From Heterostelium album PN500 (Eukaryota; Evosea; Eumycetozoa; Acytosteliales; Acytosteliaceae): a DNA stretch of 64,000 nt. Numbering within the stretch: the stretch's first letter is position 1; every line of letters begins with the position of its first letter. The notes under the pieces are model-generated. The model made no database searches, was not told the DNA's origin, and saw nothing but the letters and a program-made list of their open reading frames with translations. The stretch spans positions 434,001 through 498,000 of the forward strand of contig NW_008805090.1 in assembly GCF_000004825.1 (NCBI RefSeq), given 5' to 3'. Shown in pieces: positions 24,422 through 37,197 of this stretch. A program made the position numbers and the translations under genes.

Positions 24422-25894
24422 ATGGGTTTCCTCTCGAATGTTGATTGGGGTATGTACTTAGTTATATTTGCATCTTTTCTAATTATGACTGTTGAAAAAT
24501 TAATTTAAGCTAACCTTTTTTTTTTTTTGTAATATTTCTGTTAAATCTGAAATATTTAGATGATATTTTTTCATATCAAACTGTAAAGATTGTAAAGATT
24601 AGAGATAAAAGATTGAGTATTTTACATATTTTGTTTTTGGTAGCAATCGTTTTGTATATATCCATAGGTACTATTCTTTTAGAGAAGAGATACCTCGCTA
24701 CAGATTCTCCAATCGGTTCAATTAGATCAAGTTTACTTGCTGTATGTATTTATTAAGTATCAAAAAGATTATAATAGAGTAAATTAATTTTTTATTTATT
24801 TTTATGTTATTTGTAGCCAACTTATAGAGATCCATCACCTCCATATTGCAATACTTCAGGAAATGCTGAATATAATGGTTTCCCAACTTTCCAATGTCAA
24901 TACTGGGATGAAGTGCTGGCACTTTATCCATCATCTTCCGATACATCGATGTTTATCACCACACGTGCCACCACTGAACAACAAGACACACTAAACAACT
25001 GCAATCTTACAGAACCCTCATGTGTATACGTAACCTCCAACGTTGTTGATTTATATGTTGCTGATATAGATAACTTCACCATTATGATAGATCACACCGT
25101 TTCCGCACCCAATTTAGATATTGAATATAATGCACGTGAACTCAACGGAAGATTATTAGGTTCCAATGGAAAAGTTTGGACTCCACCAGTAAGTCGACAA
25201 AATATATTAATACTATATATATATTTGATTAATATCTAACTAATTGTTTGTTTTATATAATTTAGCCTCCAAGTGTTGTAGGTGTAAAGAATAAATATGA
25301 TATTTTGACATTGGATGCTTGTTTGGAGGCAGCTGGTATCGACTCTTTGGATCAACCATCACTTAGCAATGCATCGAGAAGTATGAGAAACGACGGTGTA
25401 TTGATTTTAGTATTCATCACATACTCCAATATGTACACATACGATACCAGCAACTTTAGATACACATACGAGTTCAAAGTGATCAAGGATACCAAATTCA
25501 AGGCTATCGAGCCAATCTTTACAACAGGTGTAAATAACAGATTCGTATTCGACCGTCATGGTGTCAAATTGATTTTCATCCAAACCGGTACAATCGGTAA
25601 ATTCGATTTCCAGACTATGCTTTTAACTGTATGTAGTTATAAAATAATATCAATCGCAAAAAGCTTCCTTTATAAATAATAACCACTAACGCCTGGCTAA
25701 TTGATTCTTATTTATTTTAGTTTGTATCTGGTATTGGTTTAGTAACAGTTTCAACAGTTATTGTAGATGTTTTGGCAGTTAAATTGTTGCCACAGAAACA
25801 CAAGTATCAGAAATTGAAATACCAAGAGGTTGGTGTCAGCCTTCCATTGTTAGCCAATGAAAATGAGACTGCAGATGCAGAGCACAAGAATTAA
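24422..25894 (+). CDS. P2X receptor (ATP-gated cation channel), 372 aa
   Basis: Five exons: 24422-24449, 24560-24741, 24817-25188, 25266-25628, 25721-25894, all with GTATGT/GTAAGT donors and matching phase. P2X channels open on binding ATP; in Dictyostelium they sit in the contractile vacuole and serve osmoregulation and Ca2+ release. Seen: helix 1 at about 29-48 (SILHILFLVAIVLYISIGTI), a Lys in LEKRY just outside it, a large Cys- and Asn-containing ectodomain, and helix 2 near 315-340 (GIGLVTVSTVIVDVLAVKLL) with the conserved Asp. The cytosolic tail has the family YxxxK motif as YQKLK. Length fits the 370-380 aa of dictyostelid members. Which of the paralogs (p2xA-E) it matches cannot be told by eye. 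Confidence 0.9.
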
Positions 25895-26328
25895 GATATA
25901 TATATAATTACAAGACTTTTTTTTTTTCTCTCAATTAAATGGTTCATTTCTTTACAAATTGAAATCAAATCAAATAGTTGGACTCCAATCTTTTTTTTCC
26001 CTTCACCACTTTTATATTTAAAAAATTAAGTCAGGCAACTCTATATTTTGTATGAATTGACAATGTAAAGCTTTTCAAATCAAACAAAATAATAAATAAA
26101 TAAATAAATAAAAAAAATAGAGTATTTTTTATATCATATAATAGTCCTAATAGTACATTTTATTATTTATTGTTATTGTTATTTTCTTTTTTTACTATAT
26201 ATAGTTAAGTTGGTTTGTTTGTTTTTTTTTGTTTGTTTTTTATATTCTAATGTTTGATTTATATTAATACATCAGATTGATAAATTCGAATCGGGTTTAG
26301 CAAACACGTTGAATGTTAAAACTATGAT
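25895..26328. other. Convergent 3' region between P2X and MCU
   Basis: A/T-rich spacer of 430 bases between two converging genes, with T runs and a (TAAA)n stretch at 26090-26112. Nothing else seen. Confidence 0.5.
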
Positions 26329-27539
26329 TTAGTTGGCTTTGTCGGCTTCGATTGCGGTTTGTTTTGGTTCAAAATCTACAATACCATCCAATGGGTAGTT
26401 GGCAGCGTATGACAAAGCGTTGAGCTCTTCTTTCTTCTTTGCCAACAATTCATTCAATCTGTTGTACTCGTTGATTGGGAAGTTTTGTCTGGTAAATAAT
26501 TTCTGTTGTTTACGTCTGAACAGGTTGTTGTTCAAAGCCTCGAATGTGTACTCTGTCTTGGTGAATGTGAAATAAATGTAACCAATCAAAACAGTACCAA
26601 AACTGACAAAGTAAGTTACTGGCTCCATAATATCCCATGATAATTCCCACTATCAAATTTAATTAAACAATTAATAATCCATAACAACCAATTAAATTTT
26701 AATTAATACATACCCATGTCAATCTACCGATGATGGCAGCTTGTGCAACCAAGTATCCAAGACCGAGCCAAATGACACGGTGTGCACTCTTCTTTGATTT
26801 TGTGTCGATGATTGACTTGATGTCATCCAATGGTCTGATACGATCTTCGAGGATCTTAATTTCATTCTTCTTATTTTCAATCAATTGTACCAAACCTACA
26901 CCTTTATTTTCAATATCCAATACACTAAAAGCAAAAAAAAAAAAAGCAAGGAATGGTGTTAGACTATTTACTGATCGAAAATAAAAACAAACTTGCTTAA
27001 AGATGATCTTGCTATGACTTACTTATATAATGATTGGTAGACATGATTTGGATTGATAAAAACAGAGTTGGAAAGAGTTGGTGCGGTGGAGTGTGGGAGA
27101 TAAATGATATTTCCTGATTCGGTTAAAGCACTTGCGAGTCTGTTGACCTCACTATCTTGGAATCCAGATTCAACACAAAGATTCTTGAACTCGTCAAAGG
27201 TAATCTTTGTACGTGGATCCAAACTCAATCTTTGTCTCAATTTAGTGGCATTCGATGACTTTAAAATGATATTAAAATCTTGATTTTGTGTTGAGAATGT
27301 GGTGTTTGCAGTAGCTATAATTATTTCGAAACGCATTTTTCACAATCATTATTAGAAACAAACATATAAGAAATAAAAAATAAAAAATATTAATTAATTA
27401 TATATAACTTACAGAAAGATTGAATACTGGTTCTGAAAGATCTTTGTAAATTGTTGACTCTGGTGAAAGATGAAGTGGTAGCAGAGTTACCAAGAACTCC
27501 ACGTCTCATCACAGTACTAAATAACTTTGAGCTATACAT
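26329..27539 (-). CDS. mcu: Mitochondrial calcium uniporter pore subunit, 316 aa
   Basis: Four exons on the minus strand: 27539-27413, 27314-27023, 26924-26714, 26649-26329. The first exon codes for an Arg/Ser-rich presequence (MRRGVLGNSATTSSFTR, LQRSFRTS) fit for mitochondrial import. The matrix domain follows, then a coiled coil (LIENKKNEIKILEDRI), helix 1 (VIWLGLGYLVAQAAIIGRLT), and the selectivity motif WDIME at 215-219 directly before helix 2 (YFVSFGTVLIGYIYFTF). The DIME Asp and Glu that bind Ca2+ are intact. D. discoideum MCU is known to conduct without EMRE, and this compact protein looks like the same kind. It lies tail to tail with the P2X channel gene. Confidence 0.93.
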
Positions 27540-28267
27540 AGATTGATTGTTTTATTTTATATAAATAATATGAACACAATATACAATTTTTTTTTAATCT
27601 AGAGAGGTCGATCATCAATGTTTTTTAGAAAGATCAAACAACCCAAAAAAATTTTGTTGAAAAAAAAAAAATAATAAAAAAAAAAACAATCATTTTTTTT
27701 TTACATGAAAGCACATGGATATTTTTGTGTATGTCTTGCTTTTCTTTGTGATCTCAAAAATAGAAAGAAAATATTATTAATTAATTGAGGTTGTGTTGTT
27801 ATAGTTTCTATATATTATATATTGAATATGGTAGTTTTATTAAAATATTGTTGTTATTGTTGTTGTTGGACGTTTTGGTGATGAAAGAGGAAAATGAAGT
27901 GATGATAAAGTCGTTTTAAAACTATCTATAAAATTACTACTTGTTTTAATTGTTATTTTTTTTTGTTTTTTTTTTTTTGTTTGATTAAAACTACAAGGGC
28001 TTTGTGATGGATTATTATGAGAACATTATTTATATATAAAAGTAAAGTTGTGTGTTTGTCTTTTTTATATAATTATCGTTTTTTGTTGATTACCAAATCT
28101 CGTTTTTTTGTTGTTGTTGTTTTTATGTTGTTGGAGAATATGTGATTGTTTAAGGCAATATGATTTTACACTTTGTTGTTATTATAATGGAGTGGAGGTT
28201 GGTTGGTTGGTTGATTGATTGTATTTTGTTATATGTTGTAATATTGTATTGTTATTGTTAATGTTGT
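27540..28267. other. Intergenic region between MCU and severin kinase
   Basis: About 730 bases, T- and G-rich on the plus strand, so A/C-rich on the minus strand used by the kinase (likely its 3' UTR near 28100-28267). Long A run at 27660-27690. No other gene seen. Confidence 0.5.
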
Positions 28268-30263
28268 TTATCTCTTAAGTGTTTCAATAATTTGAGCAAT
28301 AAGACTGTGTGTAATACCTGGCTTTGCTTTCTCAGCGTTGTCAAATGCCATTTTGAGTTGTGCCAAAGAGTTGATAACGTTTTCATCTTGTGTGCTACGG
28401 AGCAGCTTCGAGAGCACTGGGTAGATGACAGAGGTGAGAGCGCTCGCTCTTGGTTGAGCAGCGCCGGCACCGTTTTGAGCTGGTGCAGAGACGACTGCGT
28501 TGTTGGTGGCGGGTGCAGGCGAAGATGGCGCAGCATTGGCAACGGCGACCGGTGCAGTTGCAACTGGTGTTGGTTGTTGTTGTACGACTGGTTTTTGAAC
28601 TGGTGCTGGTGTTGGTTGAGTGACGACCGGTGGTGGTGTTGGTTTTGTTGGTTCGTCGACGTTTGGTTTGGTGAATGCAGGTTGTGCGGCTGGCTTGGGT
28701 GCAGCCTGTACAGGTGTTGGTTGTGGTGTGGAGGTAGCGGCAGCGACTACCGGTGACTTGGCGGCTTTAATAGTTGGGAAATCCCATCCGTCGTCGTCGT
28801 CGTTGCCTTTGTTGTCTCTATCGTCGCCGTCTTCATCCTCCTCGACGTTGCCACCGTTCAGCTGTATCCACTTTTGTCGACGTTCGATCAACTCGGTGAG
28901 ACAGCTCGTCTTTTTGGCGGCCTTTATGAATTTGTGTTTCAATAGATCTTTAGCTGTTGGACGTAGATTCGGATCCTTATTCAGACACAAACTACAAAAC
29001 TCTTTGAAACCCTTTGAGAAATTGCCCTCGAGGGTGGGAGGTGGATCCTTTGGGATCAAAAAGAGTGCACGCATCGGATGCAAATCGGCTCTGGGTGGCT
29101 CGCCCTTGGCCATCTCCAACGCTGTAATACCCATACTCCAAATATCCGCTTTCGAATCGTAGCCAGTCTGTTTAATAACCTCTGGTGCCATCCAAAACGG
29201 TGTACCTACAAATGTATTTCTCTTTGTCATTTGATCAGTCAATTGACCACTTACACCAAAGTCTATTTTAGTATTAAAAGTAAAAGTAAAAAGTAAAAAG
29301 TAAAGATAAAGAAAAAAAAAAGAGAAGAAGAATAAGTTAGTTAGTTTAATCATTATCATCAATTCATCATAATTTAAAATAGTTAATAGATCTATCATCT
29401 TACCAGCTAATTTAACATCACCGCTGGCTGACAATAAAATGTTGGCAGCTTTAATATCTCTGTGAATCTTTCCTTCGGAGTGGAGGTATTCAAGACCCTT
29501 GAGTAACTCTCTGAGGATGATGGCAATGAATGCCTCATCGAATGGACCTGGCTTCATGAGATCCAAGACCGATCCACCAGCGAGATACTCCATGATGATC
29601 CAGAGCTTAGTTCCTTTCAAGAAAGAACCAAAGTACTTTGTAACGAAAGGACTCTCACATTGTGACAACACATTGATCTCCTGTTGAATATCTTCGATTT
29701 CATCCTCTGCATCGTCGAGATCGATAATCTTTATAGCTATAGTTTCATTTGTTTTCTTATTTATTCTGTATTTATTTATTTATCATAAATATAAATCATA
29801 GGTTAATTCACATTATTAATAATATAGTACTATATATTTAAATTGATAGAATAGATAGAATAGATAGATTTTACAAAAATGTAAAAAAGAAAACAAAACA
29901 ACAACAATGCTATTGCAATGAAAAACATACCCTTTAAATACCTCACCAAATGAACCTTTACCAATCTTTTCTTGTTTAATATACAACTCTTCTGGATCTC
30001 CTTTTTTGCTTGCCTAAATTATAATACGAATTAGTTGATCTGTTTTGTTTTGTTTTTGTTTTTGTTGTTTATTTTTATTTTCTCAAAACATAAACACAAA
30101 CACTAAACGAAAACACATAAGATGTTTTGTCGCATTCATTCGTTCATTCATTCATTCATTGATAATTATCAAATATGAATCTGAATCAATTCGAATCTTT
30201 GTTTTTGTTTGCTTATGTTTATGTAAGATTGATTGATTGGTTGTTTGATGATCGTCATACCAT
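28268..30263 (-). CDS. svkA: Ste20-family (GCK-III) severin kinase, 480 aa
   Basis: Four exons on the minus strand: 30263-30261 (the ATG alone), 30013-29931, 29765-29404, 29262-28268. Joined they give [20 protein letters not shown], close to the known start of D. discoideum SvkA. The kinase phosphorylates the actin-severing protein severin and affects cytokinesis and cell polarity. Seen: Gly loop GKGSFGEVF at 19-27, Lys41 in IAIKIIDL, catalytic [10 protein letters not shown] at 130-138, DFGVSG with Asp150 split by an intron, activation loop [17 protein letters not shown] Pro/Ala/Gln/Thr-rich linker follows, and a conserved C-terminal helical segment ([20 protein letters not shown] ... [12 protein letters not shown]) of the MST3/4 type. 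All motifs are intact. Confidence 0.93.
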
Positions 30264-31258
30264 TTGTCTATCTATTTATTTTTTATTTATTATCAAATAT
30301 TATATTATTATTATTATTATTATATTACTATTTATTATTATTATTATCTAATATTAATACTATTTTTCAAAGTATGTTCTAATATTATTGTGAAGTTTAT
30401 TGTATGTTTGATATTGACTTGGCTTATTTTGATAATTCCTGTGATGTGATTTACTACAAAACAAAAAAATTATAAAAAAATAAAATAAAAAATAAAAATA
30501 AAAATAAAATATTAAAAAAAGAAAAAGTTATATATATATCTATATTATATTATAAATAATCTTAAATATTGTTGTTTGATCAATATTATTGATTATTTAT
30601 TGTATTGTTGTTATTGATTTGATTGATGAAAAAATAAAAAAAATTTGTTTATTGGTTTGATTGATTGTTATTGTGTTTTTTTTATATTGGAGTTATTTTT
30701 TTTTTTATTATTTTTTTTTGTGTCTTTTTTTAGTTTCAAAAAATTTTATTTTATTTTATTTTTAATTTTTTTTGAATAATTATTCCAGGTTTTTTTTTTT
30801 TTTGATTGAAACAATAGTAAAGAGTTTATCTGGTTGGTGATGTTTATTATTATTATATTTGATTATTATTTTAATAGATTGTTTATTTAGTTTAAACAAT
30901 AAATATTTTCTTTTTATAAATTTGTTTGTTTTCTTTTTTTTTTAATTTTTAATTTTTAATTTTTTGCAAAAAATAATAATAATCTTAAAAGATCGTTCAA
31001 AACATTGAAACAAAAAAGATAAGATAACCCAACCCAAAAAGGAAGGAATAAATTAGTTTGATCATCATTAATTTATATATTGTCCAAAAAACAAAAAAAA
31101 AAAACAATGTTGTTTTGGGGTTATATGATTTTACACAATTATTAGGAATGATGATCTGAACAGCCAGCTGTTTATGTTTTATGTTTTATGTTTTTCTTTT
31201 CTTTTCTTGGACTAACTAAATTTAATTAAATAGAATATTTAATAATATATAATAATCA
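30264..31258. promoter_or_regulatory. Divergent promoter region between svkA (-) and the ComB-like gene (+)
   Basis: About 1 kb of A/T-rich DNA with many A and T runs (30470-30530, 30690-30800, 30930-30965). It must hold the start sites of both genes. No specific motif recognised. Confidence 0.5.
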
Positions 31259-32041
31259 ATGGAGAAAACTGGTGGTGAATTAAGTAAGGTTAGTGTTTGT
31301 TTATCACCTGTTTTATTTTATCAATATGCAGAGCAGTTGGATAGTGATTGTATAGTTGTGGTGATCGATGTACTCAGGGCAACGACAACTATTGCAAGTG
31401 CACTCAACAATGGTGCCAGCGGTGTAAAAGCAGTGTCTGAGGTATCGGAGTGCATCGAAGTCGCCGCTCAGCTCAACGGTGTTGCCGGTGGCGAAAGAGA
31501 GGGAAAGGTAGCACCCGGTCTGGAACATGGTAATTCACCACTGGAATACACCAGAGAGTTGCTAGGTGGACGTCCACTCGTGCTGACAACCACCAACGGC
31601 ACACGTCTTCTCAACCTAGCACAGAAACATTCACCAAAGCAAATCATCACCGGTGCCTTTGTCAACCTGGATGCAGTGGTCACTCACATCCGCGCAGAAA
31701 AGAAACTCTCGGAATCCAATCGATTGAATGTCGTTCTAGCATGTGCAGGTTGGAGAGATTCCGTTTGTCTTGAAGACTCTATGTTTGCTGGTGCAGTAGT
31801 GTCGAGACTGAGAGAAACCGGTGACTTTCAAATTCAATGTGATTCCGCACAGACCGTTGAGTCACTCTACAACAGCGCTAAATCCGACCTCTATGAGAAT
31901 CTCAAATCGGCATCACACTTCCAAAGACTAGCGAAACTCAATCTTTTCGACGACCTCAGATTCTGTCTTACTCCAAGCACAATCAATCTAGTTCCATTGT
32001 TCAACGTTGACACTGGATTATTAATTTCAAAAGTACTGTAA
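31259..32041 (+). CDS. ComB-family protein (2-phosphosulfolactate phosphatase-like), intronless, 260 aa
   Basis: A single uninterrupted frame. ComB hydrolyses 2-phosphosulfolactate to sulfolactate in coenzyme M synthesis in archaea; the wider family is common in bacteria. Seen: the family start with VIDVLRATTTIASALNNGA (residues ~37-55), then LEHGNSPLEY, TTTNGTRLL and ACAGW...CLEDSMFAGAVV, which line the active site in this family. Length fits the usual 230-250 aa. The base composition is less A/T-rich than the spacers but similar to nearby exons. Most neighbours have introns and this one has none. A eukaryotic ComB gene is unusual, so transfer from a bacterium is the likeliest origin. The substrate in an amoeba is unknown. 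Confidence 0.85.
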   Translation: MEKTGGELSKVSVCLSPVLFYQYAEQLDSDCIVVVIDVLRATTTIASALNNGASGVKAVSEVSECIEVAAQLNGVAGGEREGKVAPGLEHGNSPLEYTRELLGGRPLVLTTTNGTRLLNLAQKHSPKQIITGAFVNLDAVVTHIRAEKKLSESNRLNVVLACAGWRDSVCLEDSMFAGAVVSRLRETGDFQIQCDSAQTVESLYNSAKSDLYENLKSASHFQRLAKLNLFDDLRFCLTPSTINLVPLFNVDTGLLISKVL

Positions 32042-32126
32042 AATAGCTAACAATAACAATAACAATAATCATAACAATAATCATAACAATTTATAAAGTA
32101 ATGTCCTGAATTAGCTTTGTTTTTAT

Positions 32127-32777
32127 TTAATTATGCATAATTGAATCTGGAATGAATCCATCATTTACTCCAGCGATGTAGAGATGTTCTGGAAACTCTA
32201 GGGGGTGAGGATTGTTATGTTTCAACTTTGAGATGATAAAGTTAGCGAATTGCTGGCTGTTTATCTGTTGGCTCCAGATGCGTGATGATCCTCCTCCATT
32301 GGCCTGCTGCTTTTCTGAGAAGAATTCATTGTACCATTGGTTTTTGATGACATCTTGTAGACCTTCTGCCCAATGACTTGGTTGTCCTTGATGGTACAGG
32401 TTGTCTATTTTTCCAAGGTGATAGTGTAGGCGGTATTTCTCACGGCGATACGATCCCAGACGCTCCAAACATAGAACCACGTTTGAATCTGGTATGACTG
32501 TAGCGGACGACTCTGAAGTGTTCACATCGGGTGAGGTGAACTCACTCTTTCCTTTCACCAAGAAACACTCCAGTCCCGATGGATTGGACAGAGTCGATTC
32601 ACCACCTACATCTATAACAACACTGTACAAACAATTCTGAGTGGGTTTCGACATTTTCTTTTCACTATAGATAACAAGATAGATGTCACCTACATGCTTA
32701 CTATCCACTTCACTATCTGGAAATGGTGTATAAGGTGGTAGTGGAGGTGGAGTTGATTTACTAAATAGTGATCCCAT
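32127..32777 (-). CDS. Unrecognised 216-aa protein with N-myristoylation signal
   Basis: A single exon converging on the ComB-like gene with only about 85 bases between stops. It starts MGSLFSKSTPPPLPPYTPFP: Gly2 and Ser6 fit the N-myristoyl transferase consensus, and the Lys and Pro that follow suit a membrane-apposed tail. The rest is a compact domain (VGDIYLVIYSEKKMSK, LYSVVIDVGGESTL, GLECFLVKGK, VVLCLERLGSYRREKYRLHY, QWYNEFFSEKQQANGGGSSR). No catalytic motif was recognised. Membrane attachment is an inference from the first six residues. Confidence 0.75.
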   Translation of the reverse strand: MGSLFSKSTPPPLPPYTPFPDSEVDSKHVGDIYLVIYSEKKMSKPTQNCLYSVVIDVGGESTLSNPSGLECFLVKGKSEFTSPDVNTSESSATVIPDSNVVLCLERLGSYRREKYRLHYHLGKIDNLYHQGQPSHWAEGLQDVIKNQWYNEFFSEKQQANGGGSSRIWSQQINSQQFANFIISKLKHNNPHPLEFPEHLYIAGVNDGFIPDSIMHN

Positions 32778-33401
32778 TTTAATTATTTTTTATTTCTTTG
32801 TTTTTATTTTTTTAATTTTTTGTTTTTTTCTTTTTATCTTTATAAAAGAATAATTAAAATTATAGTTGGATTATTTAAAAACTATGAAGTTAGTTAACTT
32901 GAAGATGATTATGATATCATAGGAATAAATTAATGAATTATTTATTTTAAAATAACAATATTAATTTAATAATAATTTAATATTTTTTTTAATAGCATTT
33001 TATATTCAAACCGACATAGAGATAAAATCATTGCATTCACTTCACCCGATTGACATGTGACTTACCACACCAAATCCTGATGATTAATTCGATATGATAA
33101 ATAAAAAAATAAAAATGTTACACCACCAAAGATAACACAAATTTGATTCTTTAAATAATTAAAATTTTGAGTTATCCTAGCTTGATTATAATAAATAAAG
33201 AATAATGCTATGTGAATGTTTGATATTTATATATAATCAATAAGAAGAAGTTATTATTATTGTTGATTATTATTTTTGTTTTTTTTTTTTTTTTTTGATT
33301 TAAATAATTATTTTGATTGTTTTGTTTTGTTTATTTAATATATTATATAGTGTCGCTCATTTTATGTTCAAATTGTTTAAAAAAAAAAAGGTAGTACTAT
33401 C
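32778..33401. other. Intergenic region between the orphan gene and SRP54
   Basis: A/T-rich, 620 bases; contains a 16-base T run near 33280. Upstream flank of the orphan gene and downstream flank of SRP54. Nothing else seen. Confidence 0.5.
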
Positions 33402-35352
<1,951 letters not shown>

Positions 35353-35964
35353 TTTTCTTCTTTCTCTCTATTCAACAAATAAACTAACAATGTAATTTAC
35401 AAATTTTAGCAATATATATATATTGATTGAACAATGATCGATTATCTCTGTTTTTGATTTTGATACTATTCTCTCTACTGCTACTGCTACTACTTCTTAT
35501 ATAATATACCAATCTAAAACTAATATCTATCTATCTTTTTACTAAAAATAAAGATACTTTTACAATAATAGTGAATAATATTATAGATTAATTATTATTA
35601 TTATTATTATTATTATTAAGAAACTCTACTAATTTAAAAGTAGGATGTGCAGTTTATTTAAATAAGAAAGAAAGATAATATATAAATGAAATATATAAAA
35701 AAAATTAATATTTTGACTTTGTATGAACACACCAAAAAAAAAAATTCAAAAATAATTCAAACTTTGTACTTTTTTATTTTGTGTTTGCACGCAAAAAATC
35801 GATGATTCATTAATGATTCAAAAATATATTAAAACATGTTTAGCCTTAACTTGAATTCAAATTGATAATGATTTAGAACATTTAAATAATAGAATATTTA
35901 TAGTAATTTATAAATATAGATTTTTGATTGTTTATTTTAAATATTTTTTTTGGTATTATTATTA
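35353..35964. other. Intergenic region upstream of SRP54
   Basis: A/T-rich promoter-side flank of SRP54 and 3' flank of the RidA-like gene. Includes a short (TTA)n stretch at 35590-35618. No gene seen. Confidence 0.5.
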
Positions 35965-36352
35965 TTATTGTGGTACTAATGCAGTTGACTTGATTTCAAT
36001 TAAAAGGTTTGGGTTTGGAAGTTGGTGAACTGCTACGGTGGTTCTTGTTGGACCGGTCTCTGCGTTGAAATATTGATTATAGACCTGATTGAACTTTGCA
36101 TAGTCTTGCATATCGACGAGGAATACGGTTACATCGATGATATTCTCTAGATCGGCACCGGCCGACTTTAAAATCGTTCTGATATTCTCAATGACTGCTT
36201 TGGTTTGTGCTTCAATACAAAGTTGAACTGAACCATCTTCCTGTTTTGTTACCTTGTTGTGTTATTTTAAAATAGAAAGTCAATCACTAATTTATTCTAA
36301 TATTTGAATTTATTTATCTATCTATCTATTTAGTAGTAGTAGTAGTAGTAGC

Positions 36353-36398
<46 letters not shown>

Positions 36399-36574
36399 AT
36401 AGTAAGAGTATTAGTAAGAGTAGTAGTTGTACATACACCCTCATAGGTATTATCAGGTCTTCTCGATGAAATACCAGAGACAAACAAGAAACCACCGGCT
36501 TTACGCATGTGTGGATAGTTTGCAAGTGCCTTTGCACGATCATCTAAAATATATGCTTCTCCGTTCTTTGACAT
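35965..36574 (-). CDS. RidA/YjgF-family deaminase (2-aminomuconate deaminase-like), 141 aa
   Basis: Two exons on the minus strand, 36574-36437 and 36252-35965, joined in phase by GTATGT..CAAG. The RidA fold hydrolyses reactive enamine/imine intermediates; the closest branch by eye is 2-aminomuconate deaminase of tryptophan breakdown. Seen: GGFLFVSGISSRRPDNTYEG, then EAQTKAVIENIRTILKSAGA, DVTVFLVDMQDYAKFNQVYN and the C-terminal GPTRTAVAVHQLPNPNLLIEI, with the conserved Arg that holds the carboxylate. Length matches the family. The intron (36253-36436) holds a long TAG microsatellite. Probably cytosolic. Confidence 0.88.
36330..36399. repeat. (TAG)n microsatellite inside the RidA-like intron
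   Basis: About 70 bases of TAG repeats with one interruption (GCAG near 36351), followed by decayed copies to 36427. It fills most of the 184-base intron. Confidence 0.95.
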
Positions 36575-36719
36575 CTCTCTCTCTTTTAACTTGTTGTTGT
36601 TTGTTGTTTGTTGTTGATTTATAATGAATGGATTAATTAATAAGAATATTCAGATTTGAAGTCCAAAATGAACAATCTCATCACTAATTTAAAAAAACAA
36701 AACCCAAAAAAAAAAAATT

Positions 36720-37116
36720 TTATCTTGGGATATCGTATAAGGATCATCCTCCATTTGTGAGACACTTTATTGCAATTGGTGTTATTCAATATTTTGGATT
36801 GGTGTGTGTAATTACTGGTGCTGTTACTTTGGTGGTATCACATCTCATACCTGGAAATTCGGTTTTACCAACTATTGGAATAATTAATATGATCTGTTAA
36901 ATAGTGTTCCAAATCATTTCAATTGCTTTGGAAGCAACTCTACCTAAAACTTTGGCCAGTATAGGATGGGTTCTCACTCGAGATGGATTAAAATCAATTC
37001 CTTCCTCTGGTTTTGGAATATTTTCCTCGGCGGTTATAAGTGTATTAGGAGTGATCATCTCAATTGTCAGATTCAGACAAATGAAACGTTTTAGAGAATA
37101 TTTAATCCTAATATAA
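36720..37116 (+). pseudogene. Broken 5'-half copy of the local multi-pass membrane protein family
   Basis: From about 36739 the plus strand reads KDHPPFVRHFIAIGVIQYFG, close to the exon-2 start of the paralog at 39250 (KDPPQWVRHFIAIGVMQYLG). One in-frame TAA (36898-36900) interrupts it. After the stop the same frame goes on through IVFQIISIALEATLPKTL to SSGFGIFSSAVISVLGVIIS, again matching the paralog, and ends at 37114. No first exon lies upstream, and the soluble C-terminal domain is missing here. So this is a partial duplicate. The missing domain is found inverted at 37751-38174. Confidence 0.75.
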
Positions 37117-37126
37117 AACGATGATA

Positions 37127-37197
37127 GGCGAACAGTAACTGAAGTTTCAGTCCGCGGCCAGAAGACTGGGGCGAACAGTAACTCGAAACTTCCGCGG
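37127..37197. repeat. G/C-rich direct repeat, two units
   Basis: GGCGAACAGTAACT at 37127-37140 recurs at 37170-37183. Each is followed after 8-11 bases by CCGCGG (37152-37157 and 37192-37197) with a GAAGTTTC/GAAACTTC-like link. The local G+C near one half stands out in A/T-rich spacer DNA. Confidence 0.85.

Noticed and set aside
28292-29162. Plus-strand Cys/Trp/Gly-rich frames opposite severin kinase
   Set aside because: Antisense shadows of the Pro/Ala/Gln/Thr linker and kinase exon.
30045-30449. Plus-strand Phe/Tyr/Ile-rich frames
   Set aside because: Low-complexity frames in the svkA first intron and the divergent promoter.
36322-36543. Leu-repeat or Thr-repeat protein near 36.4 kb
   Set aside because: Read-through of the TAG microsatellite in the RidA-like intron.
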